Assembly: GCF_029240215.1 (NCBI RefSeq)
Contig: NZ_JARBTK010000001.1
Coordinates: 496,001-560,000, forward strand
Origin: Chryseobacterium sp.
Lineage (GTDB): Bacteria > Bacteroidota > Bacteroidia > Flavobacteriales > Weeksellaceae
Direction of reading: 5' to 3'
DNA: 64,000 nucleotides
Of this stretch, positions 8,418 to 17,510 are shown in pieces; within the stretch, counting starts at the first letter, position 1, and every line of letters begins with the position of its first letter. The position numbers and the translations under genes are program-made. The notes under the pieces were generated by a model. It had not been told where the DNA came from and did no database searches. It was given only the letters and a program-made list of their open reading frames with translations.

Positions 8418-9581
8418 ATGCTTAATTTCGAGTTAAAAAATCCAACAAAAATACTTTTCGGAAAAGGTGAAATTGCCAAAATTTCAAAAGAAATTCCGAA
8501 GGATGCTAAAATTTTAATGATTTACGGAGGCGGAAGCATCAAAAGCAACGGCGTTTACGATCAGGTAAAAGATGCCTTGAAAGATCACAATCTTCAGGAA
8601 TTCGGTGGCGTTCCCGCCAATCCTGAATATGAGGTTTTACTGAAAGCTTTAAGTTTCATTAAAGAAAATAACATTAATTATCTTCTCGCAGTTGGCGGAG
8701 GTTCTGTAATTGATGGTGTAAAATTCCTTTCTGCTGCAGCAAATTACAATGACGAGCCTTGGGAAATCCTGACAAAACCGGTAAGAACTCTGGAAGGTGA
8801 AGGGATGCCTTTCGGAACCATTCTTACTTTACCGGCAACAGGTTCTGAAATGAATTCCGGATATGTCATTTCGAGAAGAGAAACTAACGAAAAATTATCT
8901 TCGGGTGGTCCCGGATTATTTCCTCAGTTTTCCGTTTTAGATCCTGAAGTAATCAGATCCATTCCAAAAAAACAAATTGCCAACGGAATTGCTGACGCAT
9001 ACACTCATGTTTTAGAACAATATATGACTGCACCATCATCTGCAGATCTTCAGGAAAGAATTGCAGAGAGCATTTTGATTAGCTTACAGGAAACGGCACC
9101 AAAGGTAATGTCTGAAGATTTTAACTATGACGCTGCAGGAAACTTTATGTGGTGCTGCACAATGGCTCTTAACGGGCTGATTCAAAAAGGAGTCATCACA
9201 GACTGGGCGGTTCACGCAATGGGTCATGAGTTAACTGCTTACTACGGAATTGATCATGCAAGAACGCTCGCCGTCATTGCACCTTCCCACTACCGCTATA
9301 ATTTTGAAACTAAGAAAGAAAAACTGGCTCAATACGCTGAAAGAGTCTGGAAAATTACCGAAGGAAGCACAGAAGAAAAAGCTGAAGCTGCAATCAAAAA
9401 GCTTGAAGAGTTTTTTCACAGCCTTGAAATTCAGACTAAGCTTTCAGATTATACTGACGATTTTCAAAATACTGCTGAACGTGTCGAAAAAGCCTTTACA
9501 GAAAGAAACTGGGTTGGTTTAGGGGAATATAAAAAGCTGACCCCGCAGGATGCTTATAAAATTGTCGAAATGAGTTATTAA
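8418..9581 (+). CDS. Iron-containing (type III) alcohol dehydrogenase, YqhD/BDH-like
   Basis: Cytoplasmic NAD(P)H-dependent reductase of aldehydes, 387 residues, the same length as E. coli YqhD. It shows the nucleotide-binding loop VGGGSVIDGVKF (about 91-102), TLPATGSEMNSG (about 136-147), and metal-ligand regions NGIADAYTHVLEQY, HAMGHELTAYYGIDHA. The residues around these match the YqhD branch (detoxification of short-chain and furanic aldehydes, usually NADPH-dependent) better than the Fe-dependent ADHs, but cofactor choice cannot be proven here. The start is ATG at 8418. It stands alone with no regulator beside it. Confidence 0.9.
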   Translation: MLNFELKNPTKILFGKGEIAKISKEIPKDAKILMIYGGGSIKSNGVYDQVKDALKDHNLQEFGGVPANPEYEVLLKALSFIKENNINYLLAVGGGSVIDGVKFLSAAANYNDEPWEILTKPVRTLEGEGMPFGTILTLPATGSEMNSGYVISRRETNEKLSSGGPGLFPQFSVLDPEVIRSIPKKQIANGIADAYTHVLEQYMTAPSSADLQERIAESILISLQETAPKVMSEDFNYDAAGNFMWCCTMALNGLIQKGVITDWAVHAMGHELTAYYGIDHARTLAVIAPSHYRYNFETKKEKLAQYAERVWKITEGSTEEKAEAAIKKLEEFFHSLEIQTKLSDYTDDFQNTAERVEKAFTERNWVGLGEYKKLTPQDAYKIVEMSY

Positions 9582-9780
9582 ATCCTGAAACCTTAAGTAG
9601 AAGTGAGAAGTCTTCGGATCTTTGAGTCTATAAAACCTAAAGTTTCCAGACTTTTCTTCTTCCGTTATCACTGTTTTAACTTGAAAAATTATCTTTTTTA
9701 TAAACATTAGTTTAAAAAACCTAGATTTCATTATAAATATTTGAAATTTATTTATATTTTAGCATCTTAAATATGTGAAA

Positions 9781-10245
9781 ATGAAAAAATACCTACTTTT
9801 ATTTGCCTTTTCAGCCTTAGCGCTTAGTTCATGTGAAGATGATGATGTCGAAGGTTTTGAAATGGACATGCTAAAAGGTGAATGGAAAGAAACAAAAGAA
9901 GAAGTAATTTCCGGAGCTGACAATAAAACGGTACTTAATACTGTAGTACCTACCGGTTGCAGCGCAAAAAGCACAACAGAATTCAGGATAGATTATTACG
10001 CTGCATACACTGCAGTTACCGGAATAGGAGCTACCTGTACAAGTGCAAAAACAGAAGGAACTTATACTTATGATGCCGAAAAAAAGATTTTAGTGATCAA
10101 ATATAATAATGATAATGATAATGAAAGACCTTACAGAGTCGATATACTCAGCAACAGCGAACTGAGGTTGATGGAAATGTTTGACAGTATAGATTACAAC
10201 GGAGATCAGAAGATTGACTTTGTTTACAGAAGTTATAAAAGATAA
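9781..10245 (+). CDS. Lipocalin-like lipoprotein
   Basis: Small lipoprotein, 154 residues from ATG at 9781; a GTG two codons upstream is also in frame but less likely. Signal peptide MKKYLLLFAFSALALSSC with lipobox LSSC (Cys18), then an acidic linker EDDD, which in Flavobacteriia often accompanies outer-membrane lipoproteins. The body starts LKGEWKETKEEV, typical of the lipocalin-like fold common in this group, and carries two cysteines in the middle. Near the C-terminus DYNGDQKID resembles a calcium-binding EF-hand-type loop. Ligand and role are unknown. It is followed by a strong terminator. Confidence 0.75.
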   Translation: MKKYLLLFAFSALALSSCEDDDVEGFEMDMLKGEWKETKEEVISGADNKTVLNTVVPTGCSAKSTTEFRIDYYAAYTAVTGIGATCTSAKTEGTYTYDAEKKILVIKYNNDNDNERPYRVDILSNSELRLMEMFDSIDYNGDQKIDFVYRSYKR

Positions 10246-10254
10246 AAACCACTT

Positions 10255-10281
10255 AACTCCCGAAAATTTCGGGAGTTTTTT
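10255..10281 (+). terminator. Terminator after the lipocalin-like gene
   Basis: An 11-bp perfect stem starting AACTCCCG at 10255 and ending CGGGAGTT at 10277 is followed by a T run; 10 bp after the stop codon. Confidence 0.88.
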
Positions 10282-10313
10282 CTTATATTTATTTCTAAAA
10301 AATTTAGAGAACA

Positions 10314-10970
10314 ATGAAGAAGATTTTCGCAGCATTTCTATTGCTTGCCTTTACCTTTATTTTTTCACAGGAAAAAAAGCCGATGTTTTGGCAAGACATT
10401 CAAAATTTTAAAGTAGCTGACAGACAGTCAGTTCCACCCAAAAATGCTATCCTATTAGTAGGAAGCTCATCTTTTACAAAATGGCAGGATGTCTCGGAAT
10501 ATTTCCCGGGCAAAATGATTATCAATAGGGGATTTGGGGGTTCAAGACTGACAGATCTAAATTATTATTCTGAAGACTTGCTTAATCCTTATCAACCAAA
10601 GCAAATTATCATTTATTGTGGCGAAAACGATTTTGCTGACGATGCCCAACTGAAAGCAGATGTGGTAGTTAACAGATTCAAAACATTTTACAGAAAAATA
10701 CGTGAAAAGTTTCCGAATATTGAGATTGATTACATTTCGATAAAATATTCTCCGAGCCGAGAAAAACTTTGGCCTCAAATGAAAGAGGCTAATAAAAAAA
10801 TTGCAAAATTTATGAAGAAGGAAAAAAATGCCGAGTTTATTGATATCACCAAAACAATGAATGATGCAAACGGAAACGTAAGAAAAGACCTTTTTGTAGA
10901 AGATATGCTCCACATGACTCCGGAAGGTTACAGACTTTGGGCAAATGTTATGAATCCTTATATGAAATAA
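10314..10970 (+). CDS. Secreted SGNH/GDSL-family hydrolase
   Basis: Secreted esterase/lipase-type hydrolase, 218 residues. It has a signal peptide (about 1-19, FIFSQ) and the four SGNH blocks: Ser52 in LLVGSSSF, Gly in NRGFGGS (about 71-77), Asn in CGEND (about 102-106), and the Asp197/His200 pair in EDMLHMTPEGY. The family removes acyl or acetyl groups from lipids, polysaccharides or glycans; the substrate here is not evident. The start is ATG at 10314. A TPR-protein gene follows after 9 bp and is probably in the same transcript. Confidence 0.85.
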   Translation: MKKIFAAFLLLAFTFIFSQEKKPMFWQDIQNFKVADRQSVPPKNAILLVGSSSFTKWQDVSEYFPGKMIINRGFGGSRLTDLNYYSEDLLNPYQPKQIIIYCGENDFADDAQLKADVVVNRFKTFYRKIREKFPNIEIDYISIKYSPSREKLWPQMKEANKKIAKFMKKEKNAEFIDITKTMNDANGNVRKDLFVEDMLHMTPEGYRLWANVMNPYMK

Positions 10971-10979
10971 TTTTTAACC

Positions 10980-11945
10980 ATGATAAAAAAACAACTAACC
11001 ATTTTAATTACTGTACTAATTTGTTGTTTAGGTTTTGCACAACAAAACGTAGACAATAAAAAATTAATCAAGGAACTTTCTGAAAACGCCTGTAAATGTG
11101 TGGATTCCATAGAAATGTTCAACAGAAATAAATCTGATGTCATAAAAGATGTTCATGGTTGTATTGACAAATATACAGGAGCTTTACAGTTAGGATCTCT
11201 TCTCTCAAGTGTTGATGAATTGTCAAAAAACGCACCGGAAGTCAATGGTAAAAAACAAGTAAATCTAAACTTTAATACGGATAAAGATTCTAAGCAATAT
11301 ACAGAAAGCTATAATGAGATTGAACGTTATATGATGAAGAACTGCCCAAGTATAAAAAAAACAGTAAATGTGGCAGAAAGCAAAATAGAAAAAGTCACTA
11401 AAAATGAAGAGGCTTTAGAATTTTATCAAAAGGCACTTAACGCATCAGAAAAAGAAGATTGGGCAGAAGCTATAAAAAATTACGAAAAAGCGGTAAAAAA
11501 AGATCCATCTTATACCTACGCATGGGATAATTTGGGTGTATGCTACAGGAGAGCCGGAGAATATGACAAAGCTTTGGATGCCTATAAAAAATCTCTAAAA
11601 GTAGATCCGAAGGGAAAGATGCCTTTGCAGAATATTCCGGTAATATATATCTACAAAAAAGAATATCAAAAAGCTATTGATGTATATTTAGAATTAGACA
11701 AGGTATATCCCGGAGATCCTGAAGTATATTATGGAATTGGTAATATTTATTTTTCAGGAATAAAAGACGATGAAAAAGCATTAGATTATATCTGTAAAGC
11801 CTACAGAATTTATACTAACCAAAAATCTCCCTACCGAACAGATGCTGAAAGCATTATATCTTCAATTTATAAAAGTATGAAAGAAAAAGGACAGGCTGAA
11901 AAATTTGAGGGAATTCTGAAAAAAAATAATATCGAGTTCAATTAA
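10980..11945 (+). CDS. Secreted tetratricopeptide-repeat protein
   Basis: 321 residues with a signal peptide (about 1-21, ending GFAQQ). The first ~120 residues contain paired cysteines (ENACKCVDS, HGCIDKY, MKNCPS), suggesting disulfides in the periplasm. From ~140 to 300 there are TPR units: ALEFYQKALNASEKEDW, AIKNYEKAVKKDPSYTYA, GEYDKALDAYKKSLKVDP, EYQKAIDVYLELDKVYPG and DDEKALDYICKAYRIY. TPR arrays mediate protein-protein contact; the partner is unknown. It lies 9 bp behind the SGNH hydrolase gene and ends at a bidirectional terminator. Confidence 0.85.
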   Translation: MIKKQLTILITVLICCLGFAQQNVDNKKLIKELSENACKCVDSIEMFNRNKSDVIKDVHGCIDKYTGALQLGSLLSSVDELSKNAPEVNGKKQVNLNFNTDKDSKQYTESYNEIERYMMKNCPSIKKTVNVAESKIEKVTKNEEALEFYQKALNASEKEDWAEAIKNYEKAVKKDPSYTYAWDNLGVCYRRAGEYDKALDAYKKSLKVDPKGKMPLQNIPVIYIYKKEYQKAIDVYLELDKVYPGDPEVYYGIGNIYFSGIKDDEKALDYICKAYRIYTNQKSPYRTDAESIISSIYKSMKEKGQAEKFEGILKKNNIEFN

Positions 11946-11950
11946 ACAAA

Positions 11951-11977
11951 AAACGATTCCAAATTGGAATCGTTTTT
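11951..11977. terminator. Bidirectional terminator between TPR and helicase genes
   Basis: Stem AAACGATTCC (11951-11960), loop AAATT, stem GGAATCGTTT (11966-11975), with T runs on both strands; it separates convergent genes. Confidence 0.88.
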
Positions 11978-11979
11978 TA

Positions 11980-13332
11980 TTATTTCTTTCTTTTCGACTT
12001 AGATATCGATTTCTGTTGCGCTCTGTTGGCTCCGAATTTTTTAGGAGCTTTTCTTTTTGAAGGACCTCCCCAGTTTTCTTTTTTGTTTTTGTCTTTCTTT
12101 TCGTGAAAAGCACCACCACCATCAAAAAGTTTAACCTGAGCCGGATTTTTCATAATAATCAAATCTTCTTCAGAAGCAATCTTTTTAGGATTGATTTTCA
12201 CTTCGGTCGGGAAGTCAATATATCTTAATTCTTTATCCATCAGTAATTCGATGTCAAGAACCAAAGTTTCTTCTTTTTTCGCCACAAAAGTAATGGCTTT
12301 ACCGTCTTTATCTGCTCTACCCGTTCTACCAATTCTGTGAATATATTGTTCCGGAACTTCAGGAGTTTCAAAGTTGATAACGTGGGTAATATCTGAAATA
12401 TCAAGACCTCTTGCCATAACGTCAGTCGTTATCAGACCTCTGATTTCTTCATTCTCAAAACGCTTCATCGCTTTCAGTCTGTAGTTTTGAGATTTGTTGG
12501 AGTGAATCACGTCAAACTGATCGGGGAAAAGCTCATTGATCTTTGTAAATAACAAGTCTGAATGCTTTTTGTTATTGGCAAAAATCAAAACTTTGGACAT
12601 ATCTTCATTGCTCTTCAGCAAATGTTCAAGTAAATTGATTTTCGTGTTGAAATTTTCAACTTTGTAAGCAGTCTGCTCAATTTTTTCAAGCGGAGTTCCC
12701 GATTTTGCTAATGAAATTTCAATAGGACCTGCAAAATACTGATCCAGCATTTCGTCAACGGCTTCTGTCATGGTTGCAGAGAAAAGAATATTCTGTCTTT
12801 TCTCTCTCATCATTTCGAAAATATGCGTTAACTGAGGTCTGAAACCTAAGTTCAGCATTTCGTCAAACTCATCAATGATCAGTTTCTGAACTTCTCTCAG
12901 GGAAATTGCATTATCAATCGCTAAATCCATGATTCTTCCAGGAGTTCCAACTAAAATATCACACCCATCGTTGAATAGAAGCTTTTGGGTATTGATATTC
13001 TTTCCACCGTAAATCCCGATTACTCTTGCAGTAATGTTTTCTGTCAGTTTTTCTACAATTTCTGTTACCTGAACTACCAATTCTCTTGTAGGAACCAATA
13101 CAACGACCGTAGGATTTCCGTTTTTATTATATTTCCAGGTCTTTAAAACCGGTAAAAGATAAGCTAAGGTTTTTCCTGTTCCCGTCTGTGCAATTCCCAT
13201 CACATCTCGTCCCGAAAGGATCGGACCTATACTCTTCTCCTGAATTGGAGTAGGCTCAAATAAATTTAAATCAGCTAAAACATCAAGAACTTTAACCGGA
13301 AGGTCAAAATCTGCAAAAGTGAGTTTTTCCAT
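11980..13332 (-). CDS. DEAD-box family ATP-dependent RNA helicase (DEFD variant)
   Basis: Cytoplasmic RNA helicase, 450 residues, for RNA unwinding, ribosome assembly or decay. Motifs: Q motif FEPTPIQ (about 25-31), Walker A AQTGTGKT (48-55), PTREL (81-85), TPGR (130-133), motif II as DEFD (154-157) instead of DEAD, SAT (185-187), and C-terminal HRIGRTGR. The tail is strongly basic (KRKAPKKFGANRAQQKS, SKRKK), typical of RhlE-like proteins that grip RNA. The start is ATG at 13332, with a TATCTTTG element 4 bp upstream, so the message may be nearly leaderless. Which RhlE/CsdA-like subgroup it belongs to is uncertain. Confidence 0.9.
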   Translation of the reverse strand: MEKLTFADFDLPVKVLDVLADLNLFEPTPIQEKSIGPILSGRDVMGIAQTGTGKTLAYLLPVLKTWKYNKNGNPTVVVLVPTRELVVQVTEIVEKLTENITARVIGIYGGKNINTQKLLFNDGCDILVGTPGRIMDLAIDNAISLREVQKLIIDEFDEMLNLGFRPQLTHIFEMMREKRQNILFSATMTEAVDEMLDQYFAGPIEISLAKSGTPLEKIEQTAYKVENFNTKINLLEHLLKSNEDMSKVLIFANNKKHSDLLFTKINELFPDQFDVIHSNKSQNYRLKAMKRFENEEIRGLITTDVMARGLDISDITHVINFETPEVPEQYIHRIGRTGRADKDGKAITFVAKKEETLVLDIELLMDKELRYIDFPTEVKINPKKIASEEDLIIMKNPAQVKLFDGGGAFHEKKDKNKKENWGGPSKRKAPKKFGANRAQQKSISKSKRKK

Positions 13333-13336
13333 TTTG

Positions 13337-13344
13337 CAAAGATA
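13337..13344 (-). promoter_or_regulatory. -7 element (TATCTTTG) of the helicase gene
   Basis: Consensus -7 element ending 4 bp before the ATG; the predicted transcript would have almost no leader. No clear -33 TTG. Confidence 0.45.
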
Positions 13345-13444
13345 GGCAATTAATTTGGTTGTGGATTATTGCAGAAATTTGAAGGATATAGGATAAATTA
13401 TAGTAATTTTTATGCTTATTTTTTACGTCAAAAATTAACAGAAT

Positions 13445-13515
13445 GTTTGTCATTCAGTAGGAATCTAAGCAACTAAAAAAAATTCTGTATTGGGATTCCT
13501 CCAGAATGACAAACT
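13445..13515. repeat. R1 dispersed inverted-repeat element, copy b
   Basis: Left arm GTTTGTCATTCAGTAGGAAT from 13445 and right arm ending GAATGACAAACT at 13515 form an imperfect ~70-bp inverted repeat. It lies downstream of the UbiB-family gene and upstream of the helicase gene. Confidence 0.78.
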
Positions 13516-13550
13516 AGCTGGCAATTTAACTATAAATTTGTATATAAATC

Positions 13551-15194
13551 CTATTTCCTTGTAATTCTCAATAAAAGAATAATCACCAACAATACTGAAA
13601 ACACAAACCCTAAGATAGCAACCAAAGACATCTCCCCTATTCTCGGTCCGGATTCTGAAACAAAAACAATCGCCGTTGCAATAATGTTGGCTCCCAAGAT
13701 CATTGCTAAAATTAAATTGATAATACTTGATTTGATCAAATTGTTGGTCTTTTCAATATTTTTAATTTCACTCGAAATGGTAAACTTATTATCATCCAGT
13801 TTCTGCAAAACGGAGCGAAGTTCTTTCGGAATTTCATCTACATTATCGGTGAAGGTCATCATCTTTTCCATTCCGGTTTTAAGAAGTTTTTTCGGACTGA
13901 TCTTTTTTGAAAGAATCTTTTTTGTGTACGGATGAAGACTTTTTACAATATCAAGATCGGGATTTATGGTTCTTCCGACCCCTTCAATCAAACCAATTCC
14001 TTTAAATAAAAGATAAAAATAATCAGGCATATACAACTGATTATCCTTTAAAACATCTTTCATCTTATTAATGATGATATGCGGATCGATGTCTTTCAGC
14101 GAAGTGCTGTGAACAAAATTCAAAACTTCCTCGACATCATTTTCAAATCTTCTTTCATCAGGAATCTCATAACTGACCGCCATTTTCTTAAGATATCTTA
14201 CGATCTTATGGGAGTTTTTAGCGACAAAAGCAACAATCAGACTTTCAAGAATTTCTTTATCATTTGGCTGAATTTTTCCTACTGCACCGAAGTCGATGAA
14301 CACCACTTTTCCATCTTTTTTCACTAAAATATTTCCGGCATGAGGATCTGCATGAAAAAAACCGTAATCTAATATCTGAGACACAAAAAGCCTTAAACCA
14401 ACCTCAGAAACAACAACCGGATCTATATTGTTGTTTATTAATTCGACTTTGTCAGTTACTTTAATTCCGTCAATAAATTCCATACAAAGGACATTATTGT
14501 TGGAAAATTCGTCATAGACAACCGGAACGTAAGTTTCTTTATTATTTTTAAAATTTAATGCAAACTGATGAATATTGTTTCTTTCATTGACCAGAGAAAC
14601 TTCCTCTAACAAAGACTTTTCGAAAGTTGCGATCGCTTGTTTTAAATTTAACTTCGAACCAATTTCTGAATACGTCGAAATCAGTTTTACCAAATCTTTT
14701 ATGAGAAGTAAATCATCTTCAATGACACTGAGAACATCGGGTTTTTTGATTTTTAAAATAACTTCTTCACCTGTTATTAAGGTCGCTTTGTAAACTTGAG
14801 CTATAGAAGCTGTCGCTAAAGGTTTTAGAATAATTTCAGAAAAATGTTCTCTAACAATAATATTAAATTCGTTTTCCAGGATTTCCTCAACGTTCATGTC
14901 GATCACTTCTACTCTGTCCTGAAGTTTCTGCAGTTCCTGAATCAGTTCAGGTGGAAGCAAATCTTCACGGTTGCTGAATGTTTGTCCAAGTTTTACAAAC
15001 GTAGGTCCCAATTCTTCCAAAACCAGACGGATTCTTTCGTACACCGTTCCTTTGGAAATAATTTCTTCAGATGGCGCAGAACTTTCTTCCGGTTTTTTGC
15101 CCATTCGTGCGATCATATCTTTAAACCCGTATTTGCTTAAAACGGATATTAATTTGGCAGATCTTTTCAGCTTTCGCTGTTGCTTGTCAAACAT
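13551..15194 (-). CDS. ABC1/UbiB (AarF) family atypical protein kinase-like protein
   Basis: 547 residues. The family signature FVKLGQTFSNRED (KxGQ motif) is near residues 64-76, followed by ASIAQVYKA (Ala-rich loop replacing the usual P-loop), IKKP, the catalytic/metal block HADPHAGNI, and FIDFGAVG (DFG equivalent). The C-terminus has two transmembrane helices (about 495-515 and 522-543) that anchor it in the inner membrane. UbiB-type proteins are ATPases supporting isoprenoid quinone synthesis and lipid transport. A menaquinone-related role is plausible, but no quinone genes lie next to it. The start is ATG at 15194. Confidence 0.88.
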   Translation of the reverse strand: MFDKQQRKLKRSAKLISVLSKYGFKDMIARMGKKPEESSAPSEEIISKGTVYERIRLVLEELGPTFVKLGQTFSNREDLLPPELIQELQKLQDRVEVIDMNVEEILENEFNIIVREHFSEIILKPLATASIAQVYKATLITGEEVILKIKKPDVLSVIEDDLLLIKDLVKLISTYSEIGSKLNLKQAIATFEKSLLEEVSLVNERNNIHQFALNFKNNKETYVPVVYDEFSNNNVLCMEFIDGIKVTDKVELINNNIDPVVVSEVGLRLFVSQILDYGFFHADPHAGNILVKKDGKVVFIDFGAVGKIQPNDKEILESLIVAFVAKNSHKIVRYLKKMAVSYEIPDERRFENDVEEVLNFVHSTSLKDIDPHIIINKMKDVLKDNQLYMPDYFYLLFKGIGLIEGVGRTINPDLDIVKSLHPYTKKILSKKISPKKLLKTGMEKMMTFTDNVDEIPKELRSVLQKLDDNKFTISSEIKNIEKTNNLIKSSIINLILAMILGANIIATAIVFVSESGPRIGEMSLVAILGFVFSVLLVIILLLRITRK

Positions 15195-15302
15195 AATTTT
15201 GAGAATGAATTGAATTGCAAAGTAAGTTCAAAAATTATTCCTATTGAAAATAGATTTTGGAAAATAAATTATTTAAATTTAAAAATTCTTTTTTAAGATC
15301 TA

Positions 15303-16367
15303 ATGACAAACAAAATTAAAAATTTCGAAAACTATCAAGTATATTTCATTCATTGTAATGAAGAAAATAATCAAATTTATATTTATTACAAAAAAGAAGG
15401 ATTTCATTCACAAAATATGATAGATGTTTTTTGCGGTAAAACTGAATCATTACTTTACAAAATTGAAATACCTCAAATTAATTTTAATATTGTCACCGAT
15501 CTAAAATTCAATATTGAGACACAGGAGTTTGTTATATGTTACTTCGAAAAAATTGCAATTCACAATCTAAGTGGAAATCTAATCTGTTTATCAAATATTG
15601 ACGGAGTAATAAGTTCAAAATATTATAATAAAAATGAAATTCTTCTTGAGATTTATGAGCCTTCTTCCAATCGGTCTTTAGGACTTTTTAATACTAAAGA
15701 TAGGACTTTAAAAAAATATGAATTAGAAAGTATTGGCCACTATAATCGAAATTTCACTATCGAAAAAACTAATAATTTGTTATTTGGTTTATGCAATGCA
15801 TATGAAAATAGGATGTATTTACATTTATTAGATTTAAAAAAAGATTCTTTGAAAATTATCTGCGAAAGTGGTCTGTACTGCCATAGAGATGAAATAGAAA
15901 ATGCTTATATTGAAATAAACAGTTTAGGCGATGAATATATTTTCGTTGCTAATGACGACTACGAAAAAATGACTGTTTGTATTTATAATATTTATGATCA
16001 AAAAAAGCCATTGCGAGAAATCCGTATTGGAAAGGAGAAATCGCCGATGCTACATCTTTTGTTGGATAAATATTTAGTGATTGAATATGAAGATAAATTT
16101 GGAATATTAGATCTTCAAATTAAAGATTCGTTATATAACACCAGCAGTAATACTTTCAAGTTTTTTGATAAAGATGTTAAGATAAAATTAGCAACTTTAA
16201 AAAAAGAAGGAATCATTGTATATATTTTCAATAATGAACTTCAAGTTTATAAAATTAGTGACGAGCCTTTAGAAATTACAGAGGAAAGAATATTAAAAAT
16301 GAAAGAATTCATTGATAGAGTGTGGAATTATGAATTTTTGATGGCGGATATTGATGAGTTTTATTAA
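15303..16367 (+). CDS. Uncharacterised protein, possibly beta-propeller-like
   Basis: 354 residues from ATG at 15303, with no signal peptide and no transmembrane segment. I do not recognise a family. The sequence is rich in short alternating hydrophobic strands separated by turns (IYIYYKKEG, FVICYFEKIAIHNLSGNLICL, YIFVANDDYEKMTVCIYNI, YLVIEYEDKFGILDLQI, IIVYIFNNELQVYKISD). That pattern would suit a beta-propeller or similar all-beta fold. The coding sequence looks more AT-rich than neighbouring housekeeping genes, which may mean recent acquisition. It lies alone between the UbiB-family gene and pheA, convergent with pheA. Confidence 0.6.
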   Translation: MTNKIKNFENYQVYFIHCNEENNQIYIYYKKEGFHSQNMIDVFCGKTESLLYKIEIPQINFNIVTDLKFNIETQEFVICYFEKIAIHNLSGNLICLSNIDGVISSKYYNKNEILLEIYEPSSNRSLGLFNTKDRTLKKYELESIGHYNRNFTIEKTNNLLFGLCNAYENRMYLHLLDLKKDSLKIICESGLYCHRDEIENAYIEINSLGDEYIFVANDDYEKMTVCIYNIYDQKKPLREIRIGKEKSPMLHLLLDKYLVIEYEDKFGILDLQIKDSLYNTSSNTFKFFDKDVKIKLATLKKEGIIVYIFNNELQVYKISDEPLEITEERILKMKEFIDRVWNYEFLMADIDEFY

Positions 16368-16434
16368 TATTAATATAAGTCTATTGTCTAATAAGATAAT
16401 GATCATCTTTTAAGAATTTTTGTATCCATCAAAA

Positions 16435-17271
16435 TTATTCTGCGAAAACATACTCATCATAATGTCCTAAAAATTTCACATTAGAACCCAACGAAATGAT
16501 CTCATCAATTGCATTCTGAGACAGAACATTGTGCCATTCACTTGCAACATTGATGAAGAAAAAATAATTTCCTAAACCGGTTTTCAGCGTTCTGCTTTCG
16601 ATTTTTGAAAGATTCATTTTTCGCCAAGCGAAGACAGACAAAACCTGATGAAGACCTCCTGCCTGATCTTCAGGAAGTGTGATAATTAGAGATGTTTTTT
16701 CAGAAGTTTTGGGTAGCGGAAGTTGTAACGCAGATTTTTCTTTTGAAATCACAATAAACTTGGTGTGATTTTGTTCAAAATCCTGAATATTTTCATGAAT
16801 GATTTTTAAACCATATAATTTGGCAGAATATCTGTTAGCAATTGCAGCCCATTTTTCTTCTGGGTTTTCAGAAACTAACTTTGCAGAAGCTGCAGTAGAA
16901 CTAAAATCCTGCGATGGAATATCTTTAAAATTGTCATATCTGAAATGAAAAGTCTGTGCTAAAGCCTGCGGATGGGAAATGACTTTCTCAAAAACTTCAT
17001 TATCCGGATGAATCATCAAGTGATGAGCAATCGGCATCACAAGCTCAGTTTCTATGAAAATGTCAAATTCATACAGATAATCAAGTGTCATTGAAACAGT
17101 ACCTTCAATTGAATTTTCCAAAGGTACGACTGCTTTATCTACTTCATTATTTTTCACCGCATTGAAGCAATCTAAAATACTCGATTGTGGAATCAATTCT
17201 TCATTCGGGAAAATCTGTGATGCTGCCAACTGCGTGAAACTCGCCTGTGGACCGAGGTATGCTATCTTCAT
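16435..17271 (-). CDS. pheA: Prephenate dehydratase
   Basis: Cytoplasmic enzyme converting prephenate to phenylpyruvate in phenylalanine synthesis; 278 residues, the stand-alone (not chorismate-mutase-fused) form. Features: the N-terminal IAYLGPQASFTQLAA, VVPLENSIEGTVS (about 47-59), ISHPQALAQ, DFSSTAASA, and the NHTKF stretch equivalent to the catalytic TRF region (here TKF). The C-terminal ACT domain (about 190-275) contains GGLHQVLSVFAWRKMNLSKI and ESRT, the region that binds phenylalanine for feedback control. The start is ATG at 17271. No other aromatic-pathway genes lie beside it in this window. Confidence 0.92.
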   Translation of the reverse strand: MKIAYLGPQASFTQLAASQIFPNEELIPQSSILDCFNAVKNNEVDKAVVPLENSIEGTVSMTLDYLYEFDIFIETELVMPIAHHLMIHPDNEVFEKVISHPQALAQTFHFRYDNFKDIPSQDFSSTAASAKLVSENPEEKWAAIANRYSAKLYGLKIIHENIQDFEQNHTKFIVISKEKSALQLPLPKTSEKTSLIITLPEDQAGGLHQVLSVFAWRKMNLSKIESRTLKTGLGNYFFFINVASEWHNVLSQNAIDEIISLGSNVKFLGHYDEYVFAE

Positions 17272-17463
17272 TGAACAAATTTAGAAAATATTGACTGAAT
17301 TGATGACATTGGACTAAGTAAAAACTAATATTAATGTACTTTCAAACAAAAAGTTTCTATTGCCACAAATGCACGAATCTATAATGAATAATGGTTTTGC
17401 TTTTTAATGAAGAAATTTTTGCATTGCTTCGCAAGTTCGAGTAAAGCTTTCGGGTTGAAACCC

Positions 17464-17490
17464 AAAAAACCAGCCTCGAAAAGCTGGTTT
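17464..17490 (-). terminator. Terminator after guaA
   Basis: Minus-strand stem AACCAGC...GCTGGTT (17483-17489 and 17468-17474) with an 8-nt loop, followed by a six-T run; 20 bp beyond the guaA stop. Confidence 0.8.
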
Positions 17491-17510
17491 ATATTTAATT
17501 TAAATCAAGA

